Program-made: the position numbers and the translations under genes
Part shown: piece after piece, positions 37,124 through 46,841 of the stretch
Position numbering within the stretch: the first letter of the stretch is position 1
Layout: each line of letters begins with the position of its first letter
The notes under the pieces: model-generated
The model's database searches: none
Told to the model about the DNA's origin: nothing
Seen by the model: the letters and a program-made list of their open reading frames with translations, nothing else
Source of the DNA: Rhodoferax sp. TH121
GTDB taxonomy: Bacteria > Pseudomonadota > Gammaproteobacteria > Burkholderiales > Burkholderiaceae_C
Length of the DNA stretch: 64,000 bases
Reading direction: 5' to 3'
Assembly: GCF_002251855.1 (NCBI RefSeq)
Contig: NZ_NOXW01000020.1
Location: forward strand, 62,001 to 126,000

Positions 37124-38437
37124 ATGTTTATTCTTTCCTCTAAGCCCTTGAAATTGCTGGCCAAGGCGCTATTTGCCGGTGCCCTGACAGCGGCAAGTGC
37201 CATCGCACAAACCCCCTCGGCCCTCAAGATCGCCATCATCGAAGGTTTCAGTGGTGCCAACGCCAACGGGGGGGAAGCTGGTTTCCGCAACTTTGTCTGG
37301 GCGGTGGAGCGTGTGAACGCACGAGGCGGTGTGAAACTGCTCGCCAGCGCCGGTGGCAACCAGCTGATGCAGCTGGAGCGTTTTGACAGCAAGGGCCAGA
37401 CCGAAGAGGCGCTTTCCGCGTTGCGCTCGGCCATTGACGGCGGTGCGCGCGTCATCCTGCAGGGCAATTCTTCTGGCGTGGCTGCCTCGCTGATCGACGC
37501 CATCAACAAACACAACGAACGCGATCCCGCACGCCGCGTGCTGTTCCTCAACTACGCGGCCGTGCTGCCCGAGCTGACCAACGAGAAATGCAGCTTCTGG
37601 CATTTCCGCTTTGATGCCCACTCCGACATGCGCATGGCTGCGCTCATGGATGTGCTCAAGGATGACAAGGCACTCAAAAGCGTTTACATCATTGGCCAAG
37701 ATTACAGCTTCGGCCAGGCCGTGGGCCGCGAAGCCAAGCGCCAGTTGGCCGTACTGCGCCCCGATGTGCAGGTGGTGGGCGACGAGCTGCACCCGCTGGG
37801 CCGTGTGAAAGACTTCTTGCCCTACGCCACCAAGATCAAGGCCAGCGGTGCCGGGGCGGTGATTACCGGCAACTTTGGCAACGACCTGAGTCTGCTCATC
37901 AAGGCCGCCAAGGATGTGGGTTTTGACGGCAAGTTCTACACCTTCTACGGCAACGCCCTGGGCGCCCCGGCCGCAATAGGTGACGCGGGCATCGGCAAGG
38001 TGGTGGCCGTGGCCGACTGGCTGCCCAATGTGCAGACCGCCGCCAGCGAGGCCTTTTACAAATCCTTCCGCGTGCGCTACCCCAAGGCCGAGGACGACTA
38101 TGTCCATATGCGCATGCAGCTTCTGATTGAGGCGTTGGCCCAGAGTGTCGAAGCAGCCGGAAAGCAGGGCGGAGTGGGTGCGAATGGGGTGATCGATATG
38201 GTGGCTGTTGCGACCCAGCTGGAAAAAGCCAGCGTCACTTTCAGTGGTCAGACTGGCACTATGCGCGCTGCCGACCATCAGTTCCAGCAAACGCTTGTGG
38301 TGGGGGTGATGGAGCGCCATGGCTCACCGGGTGTCAAGTTTGATGTGGAGGGCTCGGGGTATGGCTTCCGCGTGGTGAAAACTGTGCCCGCATCAGCAGC
38401 CGAGCAGGCTACCAGCTGCAAGATGGTGCGTCCCTGA
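37124..38437 (+). CDS. ABC transporter periplasmic binding protein, branched-chain amino acid type
   Basis: 437 residues, LivJ/LivK-like (Peripla_BP_6) binding protein. Signal peptide MFILSSKPLKLLAKALFAGA with cleavage near AIAQ. Typical parts: LKIAIIEGFSGANANGG, LQGNSSGVAASLIDAIN, VYIIGQDYSFGQAVGREAKR, GAGAVITGNFGNDLSLLIKAA and YVHMRMQLLIEALAQ. No permease or ATPase genes are nearby, so it is an orphan whose ligand cannot be inferred. The ATG at 37124 gives the signal peptide. Its stop codon overlaps the rpsO promoter region. Confidence 0.9.
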   Translation: MFILSSKPLKLLAKALFAGALTAASAIAQTPSALKIAIIEGFSGANANGGEAGFRNFVWAVERVNARGGVKLLASAGGNQLMQLERFDSKGQTEEALSALRSAIDGGARVILQGNSSGVAASLIDAINKHNERDPARRVLFLNYAAVLPELTNEKCSFWHFRFDAHSDMRMAALMDVLKDDKALKSVYIIGQDYSFGQAVGREAKRQLAVLRPDVQVVGDELHPLGRVKDFLPYATKIKASGAGAVITGNFGNDLSLLIKAAKDVGFDGKFYTFYGNALGAPAAIGDAGIGKVVAVADWLPNVQTAASEAFYKSFRVRYPKAEDDYVHMRMQLLIEALAQSVEAAGKQGGVGANGVIDMVAVATQLEKASVTFSGQTGTMRAADHQFQQTLVVGVMERHGSPGVKFDVEGSGYGFRVVKTVPASAAEQATSCKMVRP

Positions 38438-38454
38438 GCCGCTCAGGCTATAAT
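38433..38454 (+). promoter_or_regulatory. rpsO promoter (TATAAT) with adjoining dyad
   Basis: A perfect -10 hexamer TATAAT at 38449-38454, 114 bases before rpsO. The dyad CCTGAG-CCG-CTCAGG (38433-38447) lies directly upstream, overlapping the stop codon of the binding-protein gene. No good -35 hexamer is seen at 17 bases (GTGCGT only). Confidence 0.5.
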
Positions 38455-38482
38455 CGTTAGGCTTTGCATTCGGCAGGGCGCA

Positions 38483-38509
38483 CGCCAGACGCAGTTCCAG
38501 CATCTGGCG
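38483..38509 (+). promoter_or_regulatory. Hairpin in the rpsO leader
   Basis: CGCCAGA (38483-38489) pairs with TCTGGCG (38503-38509), loop 13 bases, about 60 bases before the rpsO ATG. S15 represses its own translation by binding structured leaders in several bacteria, though with different folds; whether this hairpin does so is inference. Confidence 0.45.
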
Positions 38510-38567
38510 CAAGTTGTACCAACCGGGGCGGCGCCCAGTGCGCAGTCCCAAAATACCAGGAAAACCC

Positions 38568-38834
38568 ATGATTGCATCTAGCATCAAAGCCGCTGTTGTC
38601 AAAGACAACGCCCGTCAAGCTGGCGATACCGGCTCCCCAGAAGTCCAAGTGGCTCTGTTGACTGCCCGTATCAACGAACTGACCCCCCACTTCAAGACCC
38701 ACGCCAAAGACCACCACGGTCGCCGCGGTCTGTTGCGCATGGTGTCCCGCCGTCGCAAGCTGCTGGACTACCTGAAGTCCAAGGACGCTGACCGCTACGT
38801 CGCCCTGATCGCCAAGCTGGGTCTGCGCAAGTAA
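38568..38834 (+). CDS. rpsO: 30S ribosomal protein S15
   Basis: 88 residues, full length. [61 protein letters not shown] and [12 protein letters not shown] are standard S15. It binds 16S rRNA early in 30S assembly. The ATG at 38568 is preceded by AGGAAAACCC. Followed by a terminator and then pnp, the usual rpsO-pnp order. Confidence 0.97.
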   Translation: MIASSIKAAVVKDNARQAGDTGSPEVQVALLTARINELTPHFKTHAKDHHGRRGLLRMVSRRRKLLDYLKSKDADRYVALIAKLGLRK

Positions 38835-38853
38835 GCGATTCAACGAATGAGAA

Positions 38854-38888
38854 GCGCCTGAGTTAGGTCACTAGCTCAGGCGTTTTTT
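38854..38888 (+). terminator. Intrinsic terminator after rpsO
   Basis: CGCCTGAG (38855-38862) / CTCAGGCG (38875-38882) with a 12-base loop and TTTTTT at 38883-38888. Ends or attenuates rpsO transcription before pnp. Confidence 0.87.
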
Positions 38889-38923
38889 ACTTCGGAGGCG
38901 ACAAAAACAGAACGAAGCTGTGT

Positions 38924-38964
38924 CATTCCAAAGCAATTCCGCTCGTCGGAGTTCTTCTGGAATG
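38924..38964 (+). promoter_or_regulatory. Long hairpin in the pnp leader
   Basis: Outer stem CATTCCA (38924-38930) / TGGAATG (38958-38964) and inner stem AATTCCG / CGGAGTT with loop CTCGT, separated by a small internal loop. Ends 76 bases before the pnp ATG. In E. coli a double-stranded pnp leader is cut by RNase III and PNPase then represses its own mRNA; a similar role is inferred. Confidence 0.6.
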
Positions 38965-39040
38965 GCATCGTGGACTGTGATGTTGACTCCGGGCTAGTGC
39001 GAGGTGGCCTGCACCTTCTACAACTCAACGGAGATAAAAC

Positions 39041-41158
39041 ATGAGCATTTTCAACAAAGTTACCAAGACCTTCCAATGGGGCCAACACACGGTCACCATG
39101 GAAACCGGCGAAATCGCACGCCAGTCCACCGGCGCTGTGCTGCTGGACATGGACGGCACCGTGGTGCTGGCCACTGTGGTCGCCAAGACCGAAGGCAAGC
39201 CCGGCCAGGACTTCTTCCCCCTGACCGTGGACTACCTGGAAAAGTCCTACGCCGCGGGCAAGATCCCCGGTTCCTTCTTCAAGCGCGAAGGCCGACCCAG
39301 CGAGTTTGAAACGCTGACCAGCCGCCTGATCGACCGCCCGATCCGCCCCCTGTTCCCCGAAGGCTTCTTCAACGAAGTGCACGTGGTTGTGCACACCGTG
39401 TCGCTGAACCCCGAAGTCGACGCCGACATCGCGGCGATGATCGCTGTGTCTGCTGCACTGTCCGTCTCTGGTGTGCCCTTCAACGGCCCCATCGGCGCAG
39501 CCCGCGTGGGATATGTCAACGGCGAGTACGTGTTGAACCCGGGTCAAACCGCACGCAAAGACTCCATCATGGATCTGGTCGTTGCAGGTACCGAATCTGC
39601 CGTGCTGATGGTGGAATCTGAAGCCCAACAACTGTCTGAAGAAATCATGCTGGGCGCCGTGGTCTACGGTCACCAGCAAGGCAATATCGCCATCAACGCC
39701 ATCCATGAACTGGTGCGCGATGCTGGCAAGCCCGTGTGGGACTGGAAGCCTGCCGCCAAGGACGAAACCCTGGTTGCCAAAGTGGGCGCTTTGGCCAAAC
39801 CCAAGCTGGAAGCCGCTTACCAAATCCGCAACAAGCAAGCCCGTACCCAAGCATGTCGCGCTGCCTATGCAGAGGTGTTTGCTGGCCTGAAGGCCGATGG
39901 TGTGGAATTTGACAGCGTGGCCGTGGAAGGCCTGTTGTTTGAGATTGAAGCCAAGATCGTGCGTGGCCAAATTCTGGCCGGCGAACCCCGTATCGATGGC
40001 CGCGACACCCGCACCGTGCGCGCGATTGAAATCCGCAATAGCGTGCTGCCCCGTACCCACGGGTCTGCTTTGTTTACCCGCGGCGAAACCCAGGCTTTGG
40101 TGATCGCCACATTGGGTACCGAGCGCGATGCCCAGCGCATTGACGCTTTGAGCGGTGACTTCGAAGACCGCTTCATGCTGCACTACAACATGCCTCCCTT
40201 CGCCACCGGCGAGACCGGCCGTGTGGGCACACCCAAGCGCCGTGAAATCGGCCACGGCCGTCTGGCCAAGCGCGCCCTCGTTGCCGTGCTGCCGACCAAG
40301 GAAGAATTCCCCTACACCATGCGTGTGGTCTCGGAAATCACCGAATCCAACGGTTCTTCCTCCATGGCCTCCGTCTGCGGCGGCTGCTTGTCGCTGATGG
40401 ATGCTGGTGTGCCCTTGAAGGCGCACGTAGCCGGTATCGCCATGGGCCTGATCAAGGAAGACAACCGCTTCGCCGTATTGACCGACATCCTGGGTGACGA
40501 AGATCACCTGGGTGATATGGACTTCAAGGTTGCCGGTACTACCAACGGTATTACCGCGCTGCAGATGGACATCAAGATCCAAGGCATCACCAAGGAAATC
40601 ATGCAAGTTGCTTTGGCCCAAGCCAAGGAAGCACGCATGCACATCCTCGGTGAAATGCAAAAGGCCATGGGCGAAGCCAAGACTGAAGTGTCCAGCTTTG
40701 CACCCAAGCTCTACACCATGAAGATCAACCCCGAGAAGATCCGCGACGTGATCGGCAAGGGTGGCGCCGTGATCCGTGCGCTGACCGAGGAAACCGGTTG
40801 CCAGATCAACATCGAGGAAGACGGCACCATCACCATTGCCGCCACCGACGGTGCGATGGCAGACGAAGCCAAGAAGCGCATCGAACAGATCACTGCTGAA
40901 GTCGAAATTGGCAAGGTTTACGAAGGTCCGATCACCAAGATCTTGGACTTCGGCGCCCTGGTGAACCTGCTGCCCGGCAAGGACGGCTTGCTGCACATCA
41001 GCCAGATCGCCCACGAGCGCGTCGAGAAGGTCACGGACTACCTGTCTGAAGGCCAGATCGTCAAAGTCAAGGTACTGGAAACCGATGAAAAGGGCCGCAT
41101 CAAGCTGTCCATGAAGGCACTGCTGGACCGTCCGGCCCAGAATGGCGAGCAAGCTTAA
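39041..41158 (+). CDS. pnp: Polyribonucleotide nucleotidyltransferase
   Basis: 705 residues; phosphorolytic 3'-5' exoribonuclease of the RNA degradosome. Two RNase PH domains (first with [20 protein letters not shown] and [15 protein letters not shown]; second with [40 protein letters not shown] and the catalytic [19 protein letters not shown]), a KH domain ([20 protein letters not shown]) and an S1 domain ([20 protein letters not shown]). The start [14 protein letters not shown] follows GGAG-like AACGGAG. Full length. Confidence 0.97.
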   Translation: MSIFNKVTKTFQWGQHTVTMETGEIARQSTGAVLLDMDGTVVLATVVAKTEGKPGQDFFPLTVDYLEKSYAAGKIPGSFFKREGRPSEFETLTSRLIDRPIRPLFPEGFFNEVHVVVHTVSLNPEVDADIAAMIAVSAALSVSGVPFNGPIGAARVGYVNGEYVLNPGQTARKDSIMDLVVAGTESAVLMVESEAQQLSEEIMLGAVVYGHQQGNIAINAIHELVRDAGKPVWDWKPAAKDETLVAKVGALAKPKLEAAYQIRNKQARTQACRAAYAEVFAGLKADGVEFDSVAVEGLLFEIEAKIVRGQILAGEPRIDGRDTRTVRAIEIRNSVLPRTHGSALFTRGETQALVIATLGTERDAQRIDALSGDFEDRFMLHYNMPPFATGETGRVGTPKRREIGHGRLAKRALVAVLPTKEEFPYTMRVVSEITESNGSSSMASVCGGCLSLMDAGVPLKAHVAGIAMGLIKEDNRFAVLTDILGDEDHLGDMDFKVAGTTNGITALQMDIKIQGITKEIMQVALAQAKEARMHILGEMQKAMGEAKTEVSSFAPKLYTMKINPEKIRDVIGKGGAVIRALTEETGCQINIEEDGTITIAATDGAMADEAKKRIEQITAEVEIGKVYEGPITKILDFGALVNLLPGKDGLLHISQIAHERVEKVTDYLSEGQIVKVKVLETDEKGRIKLSMKALLDRPAQNGEQA

Positions 41159-41166
41159 TTTGCTTT

Positions 41167-41214
41167 GCTATTGAATTGGTAGCTGCTCGCGCAATCAGCG
41201 CCAGGGCTACCTGT
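41167..41214 (+). repeat. 48-base dispersed repeat, copy F (between pnp and the oxidoreductase gene)
   Basis: Head GCTATTGAATTGGTAGC, TGCTCGCGCA, ten variable bases, GGGCTACCTGT. It fills the 66-base gap and ends ten bases before the next ATG, leaving no visible Shine-Dalgarno sequence there. Confidence 0.83.
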
Positions 41215-41224
41215 TGATTTGGCT

Positions 41225-42220
41225 ATGAAAGCTGTCGAAATCTCGTCCTTCGGTCCGCCCGACGTGTTGCGTTGGGTGGATCGTCCTGCGCCTGTCGCAG
41301 GCGTGGGGGAGGTGTGCATTCGCGTGACCGCAAGCGGGATCAACCGACCTGACGTCTTGCAGCGTGCCGGACATTACCCGGCGCCCGCAGGCGCTTCTGA
41401 CCTTCCGGGGCTGGAAGTGGCGGGCACCATTGTGTCGGGCGACGCCGAGGCAATGAAAGCTGCCGGCTTTCAGTTGGGTGACCGTATCTGCGCCTTGGTC
41501 GCTGGTGGTGGTTATGCCGAGCTCTGTGTCGCACCCGTGGGCCAGTGTCTTCCGGTGCCGGCGGGCTGGAGTGATGTCGAGGCAGCCAGTCTGCCCGAGA
41601 CACTGTTTACCGTGTGGAGCAATGTGATTGACCGTGGCCGTCTGCAAGCAGGAGAAACCTTGCTGGTGCAAGGTGGTAGCAGCGGCATTGGTGTCATGGC
41701 GATCCAGCTGGCGAAGGCCCTGGGTGCCACGGTGGTTGCGACAGCGGGCAGTGATGAAAAATGTGCAGCTTGCCTGGCGCTGGGTGCTGACCATGCCATC
41801 AACTACAAGACCCAGGATTTCCAGGCGGAGGTTTTGCGCCTTACCAAAGGGCGTGGAGTCGATGTGGCGCTGGACATGGTAGCAGGCGCATATGTGGCCA
41901 AGGAAGTGCAGTGCCTGGCGGATGATGGGCGCTTGGTCATCATTGCCGTGCAGGGTGGTGTGCAAAGTGAAATCAATGCCGGATTGGTGCTGCGCAAACG
42001 ACTGACCATCACGGGTTCGACCCTGCGCGCACGGCCCGTGGCCTTCAAAGCGGCAATTGCAGTTGCTTGTCGGCGCGTGGTCTGGCCTTTGCTGGTTGCT
42101 GGGCGTATCAAGGCCGTGATTCACAGCGTGTTTGCACCAGTCGATGCGGCGAAAGCCCATGCGCTGATGGAGTCCAACCAGCACGTTGGGAAAATTGTTT
42201 TGAAGTGGGATGCAGCATGA
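41225..42220 (+). CDS. NAD(P)H quinone oxidoreductase, zeta-crystallin type
   Basis: 331 residues, zinc-free medium-chain dehydrogenase. N-terminal GroES-like fold ([48 protein letters not shown]) and NADPH-binding Rossmann domain with [20 protein letters not shown] and [12 protein letters not shown]. Related to human PIG3 and bacterial QOR; probably reduces quinones. The ATG at 41225 gives the family start; a TTG two codons earlier is also in frame. Its stop overlaps the tpiA ATG. Confidence 0.92.
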   Translation: MKAVEISSFGPPDVLRWVDRPAPVAGVGEVCIRVTASGINRPDVLQRAGHYPAPAGASDLPGLEVAGTIVSGDAEAMKAAGFQLGDRICALVAGGGYAELCVAPVGQCLPVPAGWSDVEAASLPETLFTVWSNVIDRGRLQAGETLLVQGGSSGIGVMAIQLAKALGATVVATAGSDEKCAACLALGADHAINYKTQDFQAEVLRLTKGRGVDVALDMVAGAYVAKEVQCLADDGRLVIIAVQGGVQSEINAGLVLRKRLTITGSTLRARPVAFKAAIAVACRRVVWPLLVAGRIKAVIHSVFAPVDAAKAHALMESNQHVGKIVLKWDAA

Positions 42221-42960
42221 AAAAGAAACTGATTGCGGGCAACTGGAAGATGAACGGTTCCACGGCCGCCAATGCCGCGCTGGTGCAGCAACTGCTGGCT
42301 GGCGCGGGTGCGGCTGCTTGCGATATCGCCGTATGTGTGCCTGCACCATATTTGGCCGAGGTGGGCGCCTTGGTAAAAGGTTCTGCCATTGCCGTGGGTG
42401 CGCAAGATGTGTCGGCACACGACGTCGGTGCGTATACCGGTGAAGTGTCTGCTGGCATGCTGCGCGACTTGTCTGTGCGTTACGCCATCGTTGGCCACTC
42501 CGAGCGACGCCAGTACCACGGTGAAACGGATGTGGTGGTGGCCAGCAAAGCCCAAAAGGCGCTTGCAGCCGGAATCACGCCCATCGTGTGCGTGGGTGAG
42601 ACACTGCAGGAGCGCGAAGCCGGATTGACCGAAGAAGTGGTCAGGCGCCAGCTGGCAGCCGTCATTCATACCAATGGCCACTGCATTAGCGAGATCGTGG
42701 TTGCGTATGAGCCGGTGTGGGCCATTGGTACTGGCAAGACCGCCAGTCCTGAGCAGGCGCAGCAGGTGCATGCCGTGCTACGTGCACAGTTGCATGCGGC
42801 AACAGAACATTCGGATCGTGTGCAGATTCTGTATGGTGGCAGCATGAATGCAGCCAATGCCGCCCAATTGCTGGGTCAGGCCGATATTGACGGTGGCCTG
42901 GTGGGCGGCGCTTCGCTGAAGGCCGCTGATTTTCTGACCATCATCGCCGCAGCCGCCTGA
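42217..42960 (+). CDS. tpiA: Triosephosphate isomerase
   Basis: 247 residues; interconverts dihydroxyacetone phosphate and glyceraldehyde 3-phosphate. Catalytic residues are in [11 protein letters not shown] (Lys), AIVGHSERR (His) and [16 protein letters not shown] (Glu plus the flexible loop); phosphate-binding GGSMNAANA and GGLVGGASL follow. The ATG overlaps the stop of the oxidoreductase gene (ATGA), so the open frame upstream is not used. Confidence 0.97.
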   Translation: MKKKLIAGNWKMNGSTAANAALVQQLLAGAGAAACDIAVCVPAPYLAEVGALVKGSAIAVGAQDVSAHDVGAYTGEVSAGMLRDLSVRYAIVGHSERRQYHGETDVVVASKAQKALAAGITPIVCVGETLQEREAGLTEEVVRRQLAAVIHTNGHCISEIVVAYEPVWAIGTGKTASPEQAQQVHAVLRAQLHAATEHSDRVQILYGGSMNAANAAQLLGQADIDGGLVGGASLKAADFLTIIAAAA

Positions 42961-42994
42961 GGCTGCGCAGTTCTTTCAAATTAAGGAGTATTAC

Positions 42995-43357
42995 ATGAGC
43001 TTTATCGTCACCATCATCCTGACTGTGCAAATGCTGTCGGCCCTCGCCATGATTGGCTTGATTCTGGTGCAACACGGCAAGGGTGCCGACATGGGTGCCG
43101 CTTTTGGCAGTGGTGGTTCGGGTAGCCTGTTTGGCGCCAGCGGCAGTGCCAACTTCCTGTCGCGTACCACGGCCATTCTGGCTACCGTGTTTTTCGTCTG
43201 CACTCTGGCGCTTGCCTACTTTGGCAACCTGCGTCCCGCCAGCTCTGGTTCTGTGCTCGAAGGTGCTGCCGTCGTGGCCCCCGCTGCTGCGTCCGCAGCG
43301 TCTGAGTCGGCTCCTGCTGCGCCAGCGACTGGTGCCGCGCAAATTCCGGCCAAGTAA
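42995..43357 (+). CDS. secG: Preprotein translocase subunit SecG
   Basis: 120 residues; membrane subunit of the SecYEG channel. Two helices: VTIILTVQMLSALAMIGLIL and TAILATVFFVCTLALAYFG, with the conserved VQHGKGADMGAAFGSGGSGS segment between them. The Ala/Pro-rich C-terminal tail (about 35 residues) is usual for this group. AAGGAG before the ATG. Sits between tpiA and tRNA-Leu. Confidence 0.95.
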   Translation: MSFIVTIILTVQMLSALAMIGLILVQHGKGADMGAAFGSGGSGSLFGASGSANFLSRTTAILATVFFVCTLALAYFGNLRPASSGSVLEGAAVVAPAAASAASESAPAAPATGAAQIPAK

Positions 43358-43472
43358 GCGTTTTTAAATCCCTTGTCCCTGCCGGTGGCAGGGTAAATTC
43401 AGGGTAAACTCTAGGGCTGGTGAATAAGCAAATGCCGCAAGGCTCCTCACGCAACTTCACCAGCTGAGAGCC

Positions 43473-43557
43473 GCCGTCGTGGTGAAATTGGTAGACACGC
43501 TATCTTGAGGGGGTAGTGGCGAAAGCTGTGCGAGTTCGAGTCTCGCCGACGGCACCA
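43473..43557 (+). tRNA. tRNA-Leu (anticodon GAG)
   Basis: 85 bases including an encoded CCA. Acceptor GCCGTCG / CGACGGC with discriminator A; D-loop GGTGAAATTGGTAGACACGC; anticodon arm CTATC, loop TTGAGGG (GAG at 34-36), GGTAG; a long variable arm (TGGCGAAAGCTG) marks a class II leucine tRNA; T-arm GCGAG TTCGAGT CTCGC. Lies between secG and nuoA, a position seen in related genomes. Confidence 0.96.
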
Positions 43558-43571
43558 GAACAATATCCGTT

Positions 43572-43593
43572 CAGCCAAGGGCCTTCTTGGCTG
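43572..43593 (+). other. Stem-loop between tRNA-Leu and nuoA
   Basis: CAGCCAAG (43572-43579) / CTTGGCTG (43586-43593), eight pairs, loop of six, no U-run. It lies 15 bases after the tRNA and 27 before nuoA. It may help 3'-end trimming of the tRNA or partly stop transcription; function not established. Confidence 0.5.
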
Positions 43594-43620
43594 GGCTGTA
43601 ACGGTGATCAGAATCTCAAG

Positions 43621-43980
43621 ATGAACCTCGATCAATATCTCCCCGTACTTTTGTTCATCTTGGTCGGTATCGGCGTGGGTGTAGTGCCCCAGGTACTCGG
43701 CTATATCCTGGGGCCCAATCGTCCCGATCCTGCCAAAAACTCCCCGTACGAATGCGGCTTCGAGGCCTTCGAAGACGCCCGCATGAAGTTTGATGTTCGC
43801 TACTACTTGGTGGCCATCCTTTTCATTTTGTTCGACCTTGAAACAGCCTTTCTGTTTCCGTGGGCCGTGTCCTTGAAAGAAACCGGTATGTTGGGTTTCC
43901 TCATTGGTGCAGAGTTTGTGGTGGTGTTGACTATCGGCTTTGTCTATATGTGGAAAAAAGGCGCGCTGGACTGGGAGTGA
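43621..43980 (+). CDS. nuoA: NADH-quinone oxidoreductase subunit A
   Basis: 119 residues; small membrane subunit of complex I with three helices. The loop with [22 protein letters not shown] (shown here only as the conserved ECGFE and FDVRYY parts) is diagnostic, as is [14 protein letters not shown]. First gene of nuoA-N. There is no strong Shine-Dalgarno sequence before the ATG at 43621; an open frame upstream reads through the tRNA gene. Confidence 0.96.
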   Translation: MNLDQYLPVLLFILVGIGVGVVPQVLGYILGPNRPDPAKNSPYECGFEAFEDARMKFDVRYYLVAILFILFDLETAFLFPWAVSLKETGMLGFLIGAEFVVVLTIGFVYMWKKGALDWE

Positions 43981-43984
43981 TCCA

Positions 43985-44464
43985 ATGATTGAAGGTGTAC
44001 TCAAAGAAGGGTTTGTCACCACGAGCTACGACTCGGTGATGAACTGGGCCAAGACGGGCTCCATCTGGCCAATGACGTTCGGCTTGGCTTGCTGTGCGGT
44101 AGAGATGATGCACGCAGCAGCGGCGCGCTATGACCTGTCCCGTTTCGGTTCCGAGGTGTTTCGAGCCAGTCCTCGCCAATCTGATCTGATGATCGTTGCC
44201 GGCACCCTGTGCAACAAGATGGCGCCTGCTTTACGCAAGGTGTATGACCAGATGTCTGAACCACGCTGGGTGATCAGCATGGGGTCTTGCGCCAATGGTG
44301 GCGGGTACTACCACTACAGCTATTCCGTAGTGCGAGGCTGTGACCGCATCGTGCCTGTGGACGTGTATGTGCCAGGCTGTCCTCCCACGGCTGAAGCCTT
44401 GGTGTACGGTATTTTGCAGTTGCAGCAAAAAATTCGCCGCACTGAAACCATCGCCCGGGCCTGA
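43985..44464 (+). CDS. nuoB: NADH-quinone oxidoreductase subunit B
   Basis: 159 residues; carries the N2 4Fe-4S cluster that hands electrons to quinone. Cysteines in [23 protein letters not shown] and [12 protein letters not shown] are all present. The ATG at 43985 lies four bases after the nuoA stop. Confidence 0.97.
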   Translation: MIEGVLKEGFVTTSYDSVMNWAKTGSIWPMTFGLACCAVEMMHAAAARYDLSRFGSEVFRASPRQSDLMIVAGTLCNKMAPALRKVYDQMSEPRWVISMGSCANGGGYYHYSYSVVRGCDRIVPVDVYVPGCPPTAEALVYGILQLQQKIRRTETIARA

Positions 44465-44472
44465 GGATTGTT

Positions 44473-45081
44473 ATGACTGTTTATTCCATTCGGCCCGAAG
44501 CAACGCTGGAGGCGGTACAGCGCGTGTTGGGAGATAAGGCCAAGCGTTTGACGGTAGCTTTGGGTGAAGTTGAGTTGCTGGTGTCTGCCGCAGACCTGCT
44601 GGTGGTGGCCAAGGCATTGCGCGATTCACCCGGTTGCCAATTTGAACAGCTGTTGGATCTCTGTGGTGTGGATTATTCCGACTACAAGTCGGGTACTTAC
44701 GAAGGTTCGCGTTTTGCCGTGGTCATGCATCTCTTGTCGGTGAGCTTGAATCAGCGTTTGCGGGTCAAGGTGTTTGCCCCCAGTGATGACATGCCCGCTG
44801 TGGCGTCGGTCACGGAAGTCTGGAACTCTGCCAATTGGTTTGAGCGTGAAGCCTTTGACCTGTTTGGCATCGTGTTCGAAGGTCACAACGATCTGCGTCG
44901 CATCCTTACCGACTATGGCTTTATCGGCCATCCCTTCCGCAAGGACTTCCCGACCACGGGCCATGTGGAGATGCGTTTCGATGCGGAGCAGGGGCGTGTG
45001 GTTTACCAGCCGGTCACCATCGAAACCCGCGAGATTACCCCCCGCATCATTCGCGAAGAGAATTACGGAGGCCTGCAGTAA
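44473..45081 (+). CDS. nuoC: NADH-quinone oxidoreductase subunit C
   Basis: 202 residues; peripheral-arm subunit of the 30 kDa family, not fused to NuoD. The family signature [20 protein letters not shown] followed by [18 protein letters not shown] is complete. Eight bases after nuoB. Confidence 0.97.
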   Translation: MTVYSIRPEATLEAVQRVLGDKAKRLTVALGEVELLVSAADLLVVAKALRDSPGCQFEQLLDLCGVDYSDYKSGTYEGSRFAVVMHLLSVSLNQRLRVKVFAPSDDMPAVASVTEVWNSANWFEREAFDLFGIVFEGHNDLRRILTDYGFIGHPFRKDFPTTGHVEMRFDAEQGRVVYQPVTIETREITPRIIREENYGGLQ

Positions 45082-45093
45082 GCAGTTGAATGC

Positions 45094-46347
45094 ATGGCTG
45101 AAATCAAGAATTACACCCTGAACTTTGGTCCGCAGCACCCTGCAGCGCACGGCGTATTACGCTTGGTGTTGGAGCTGGACGGCGAGGTTATCCAGCGTGC
45201 CGATCCTCACATCGGTTTGCTGCATCGTGCTACCGAAAAGCTCGCAGAAAGCAAAACCTACATCCAGTCCTTGCCCTATATGGACCGATTGGACTACGTG
45301 TCCATGATGTGCAACGAGCATGCCTACTGCCTGGCGATAGAGAAGCTCTTGGGCATCGAGGTGCCTGAGCGTGCGCAGTACATCCGTGTGATGTTCTCCG
45401 AAATCACGCGCTTGCTGAACCACCTGATGTGGCTGGGGTCGCACGGCAACGACTGTGGCAGCTCAACGATCCTGATCTACACCTTCCGCGAGCGGGAAGA
45501 TCTGTTCGACATGTACGAAGCGGCCAGCGGCGCGCGCATGCATGCAGCGTATTTCCGACCTGGTGGTGTTTATCGTGATCTGCCGGACACCATGCCCCAG
45601 TTCAAGGCTAGCAAGGTGCGCAATGCCAAGGGGATCGAAGAGCTGAACAAAAACCGCAAGGGCTCCTTGCTGGATTTTATTGAGGACTTCACGCAACGTT
45701 TCCCCGCATGCTTAGAGGAATACCACACGCTGTTGACCGAGAACCGCATCTGGAAGCAGCGCACCGTGAACATCGGTGTTGTGACGCCAGAGCGCGCGTT
45801 GAATATGGGTTTTACGGGGCCGATGTTGCGCGGCTCCGGTATTGCCTGGGACCTGCGTAAGAAGCAGCCCTATGATGCTTATGACAAGCTGGATTTTGAT
45901 ATCCCCGTGGGCAAGACCGGCGACGTTTACGACCGCTATCTTGTTCGCATGGAAGAGATGAAGCAGTCCAACCGCATCATCAAGCAGTGTGTGGACTGGC
46001 TCAAGGCCAACCCTGGTCCGGTGATCACGGACAACCACAAGGTGGCTCCCCCTTCGCGCGAATCCATGAAGACCAGCATGGAAGAGTTGATTCACCATTT
46101 CAAGCTGTTCACCGAAGGTTTCCGCGTACCGGAAGGCGAAGCCTATGCCGCGGTGGAGCATCCCAAAGGCGAGTTTGGCATCTATATCGTCAGCGATGGC
46201 GCCAATAAACCTTACCGTCTCAAAATTCGTCCTCCAGGCTTTGCCCATTTGGCAGGTCTGAACGAGATGGCCACCGGGCACATGATTGCAGACGCGGTGT
46301 CCATCATTGGCACCATGGATATTGTTTTTGGAGAGATTGACCGATGA
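45094..46347 (+). CDS. nuoD: NADH-quinone oxidoreductase subunit D
   Basis: 417 residues, 49 kDa subunit forming the quinone pocket with Nuo[21 protein letters not shown] contains the conserved His at the quinone site; [25 protein letters not shown] and the C-terminal [14 protein letters not shown] are standard. Its stop overlaps the nuoE ATG. Confidence 0.97.
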   Translation: MAEIKNYTLNFGPQHPAAHGVLRLVLELDGEVIQRADPHIGLLHRATEKLAESKTYIQSLPYMDRLDYVSMMCNEHAYCLAIEKLLGIEVPERAQYIRVMFSEITRLLNHLMWLGSHGNDCGSSTILIYTFREREDLFDMYEAASGARMHAAYFRPGGVYRDLPDTMPQFKASKVRNAKGIEELNKNRKGSLLDFIEDFTQRFPACLEEYHTLLTENRIWKQRTVNIGVVTPERALNMGFTGPMLRGSGIAWDLRKKQPYDAYDKLDFDIPVGKTGDVYDRYLVRMEEMKQSNRIIKQCVDWLKANPGPVITDNHKVAPPSRESMKTSMEELIHHFKLFTEGFRVPEGEAYAAVEHPKGEFGIYIVSDGANKPYRLKIRPPGFAHLAGLNEMATGHMIADAVSIIGTMDIVFGEIDR

Positions 46348-46841
46348 TCTCTGACGCCACCAAGGCACGCTTCGCCAAGGAAGTCGCCAAGTACCCTGAC
46401 AACGATGCTGGGCGCCAGTCTGCAGTGATGGCCTGCTTGTCCATCGTGCAGCAGGAGCTGGGCCATGTCAGTACCGACAGTGAGAAGGTGATTGCCGACT
46501 ATTTGCACATGGCACCTATGGCCGTGCACGAAGTCACGACCTTCTACAACATGTACAACCAGAAGCCGGTGGGCAAGTTCAAATTGAACGTCTGTACCAA
46601 CCTCCCGTGCCAGCTGCGCAATGGCCAGCATGCTTTGCACCACTTGGAAAAGAAACTGGGCATTCACATGGGTGAAACCACGCCGGATGGACTGTTCACG
46701 CTGCAGCAAAGCGAATGCCTCGGTGCTTGTGCCGATTCGCCGGTGATGCTGGTCAATGACCGCCATATGTGCAGTTTCATGAGTGACGACAAGCTCGACC
46801 AGTTGGTCGATGCGTTGCGCGCCGAAGGAGCCCAAGGATGA
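46344..46841 (+). CDS. nuoE: NADH-quinone oxidoreductase subunit E
   Basis: 165 residues, 24 kDa thioredoxin-like 2Fe-2S subunit. The four ligands are in [12 protein letters not shown] and [15 protein letters not shown] overlaps link it to nuoD and nuoF on both sides. Confidence 0.96.
   Translation: MISDATKARFAKEVAKYPDNDAGRQSAVMACLSIVQQELGHVSTDSEKVIADYLHMAPMAVHEVTTFYNMYNQKPVGKFKLNVCTNLPCQLRNGQHALHHLEKKLGIHMGETTPDGLFTLQQSECLGACADSPVMLVNDRHMCSFMSDDKLDQLVDALRAEGAQG

Noticed and set aside
38876..41152. 758-codon minus-strand frame opposite pnp
   Set aside because: It is the mirror frame of pnp with His/Gly/Phe-rich nonsense composition.
43516..43620. Open frame joining tRNA-Leu to nuoA
   Set aside because: It reads through the tRNA; NuoA homologues begin at the ATG at 43621.
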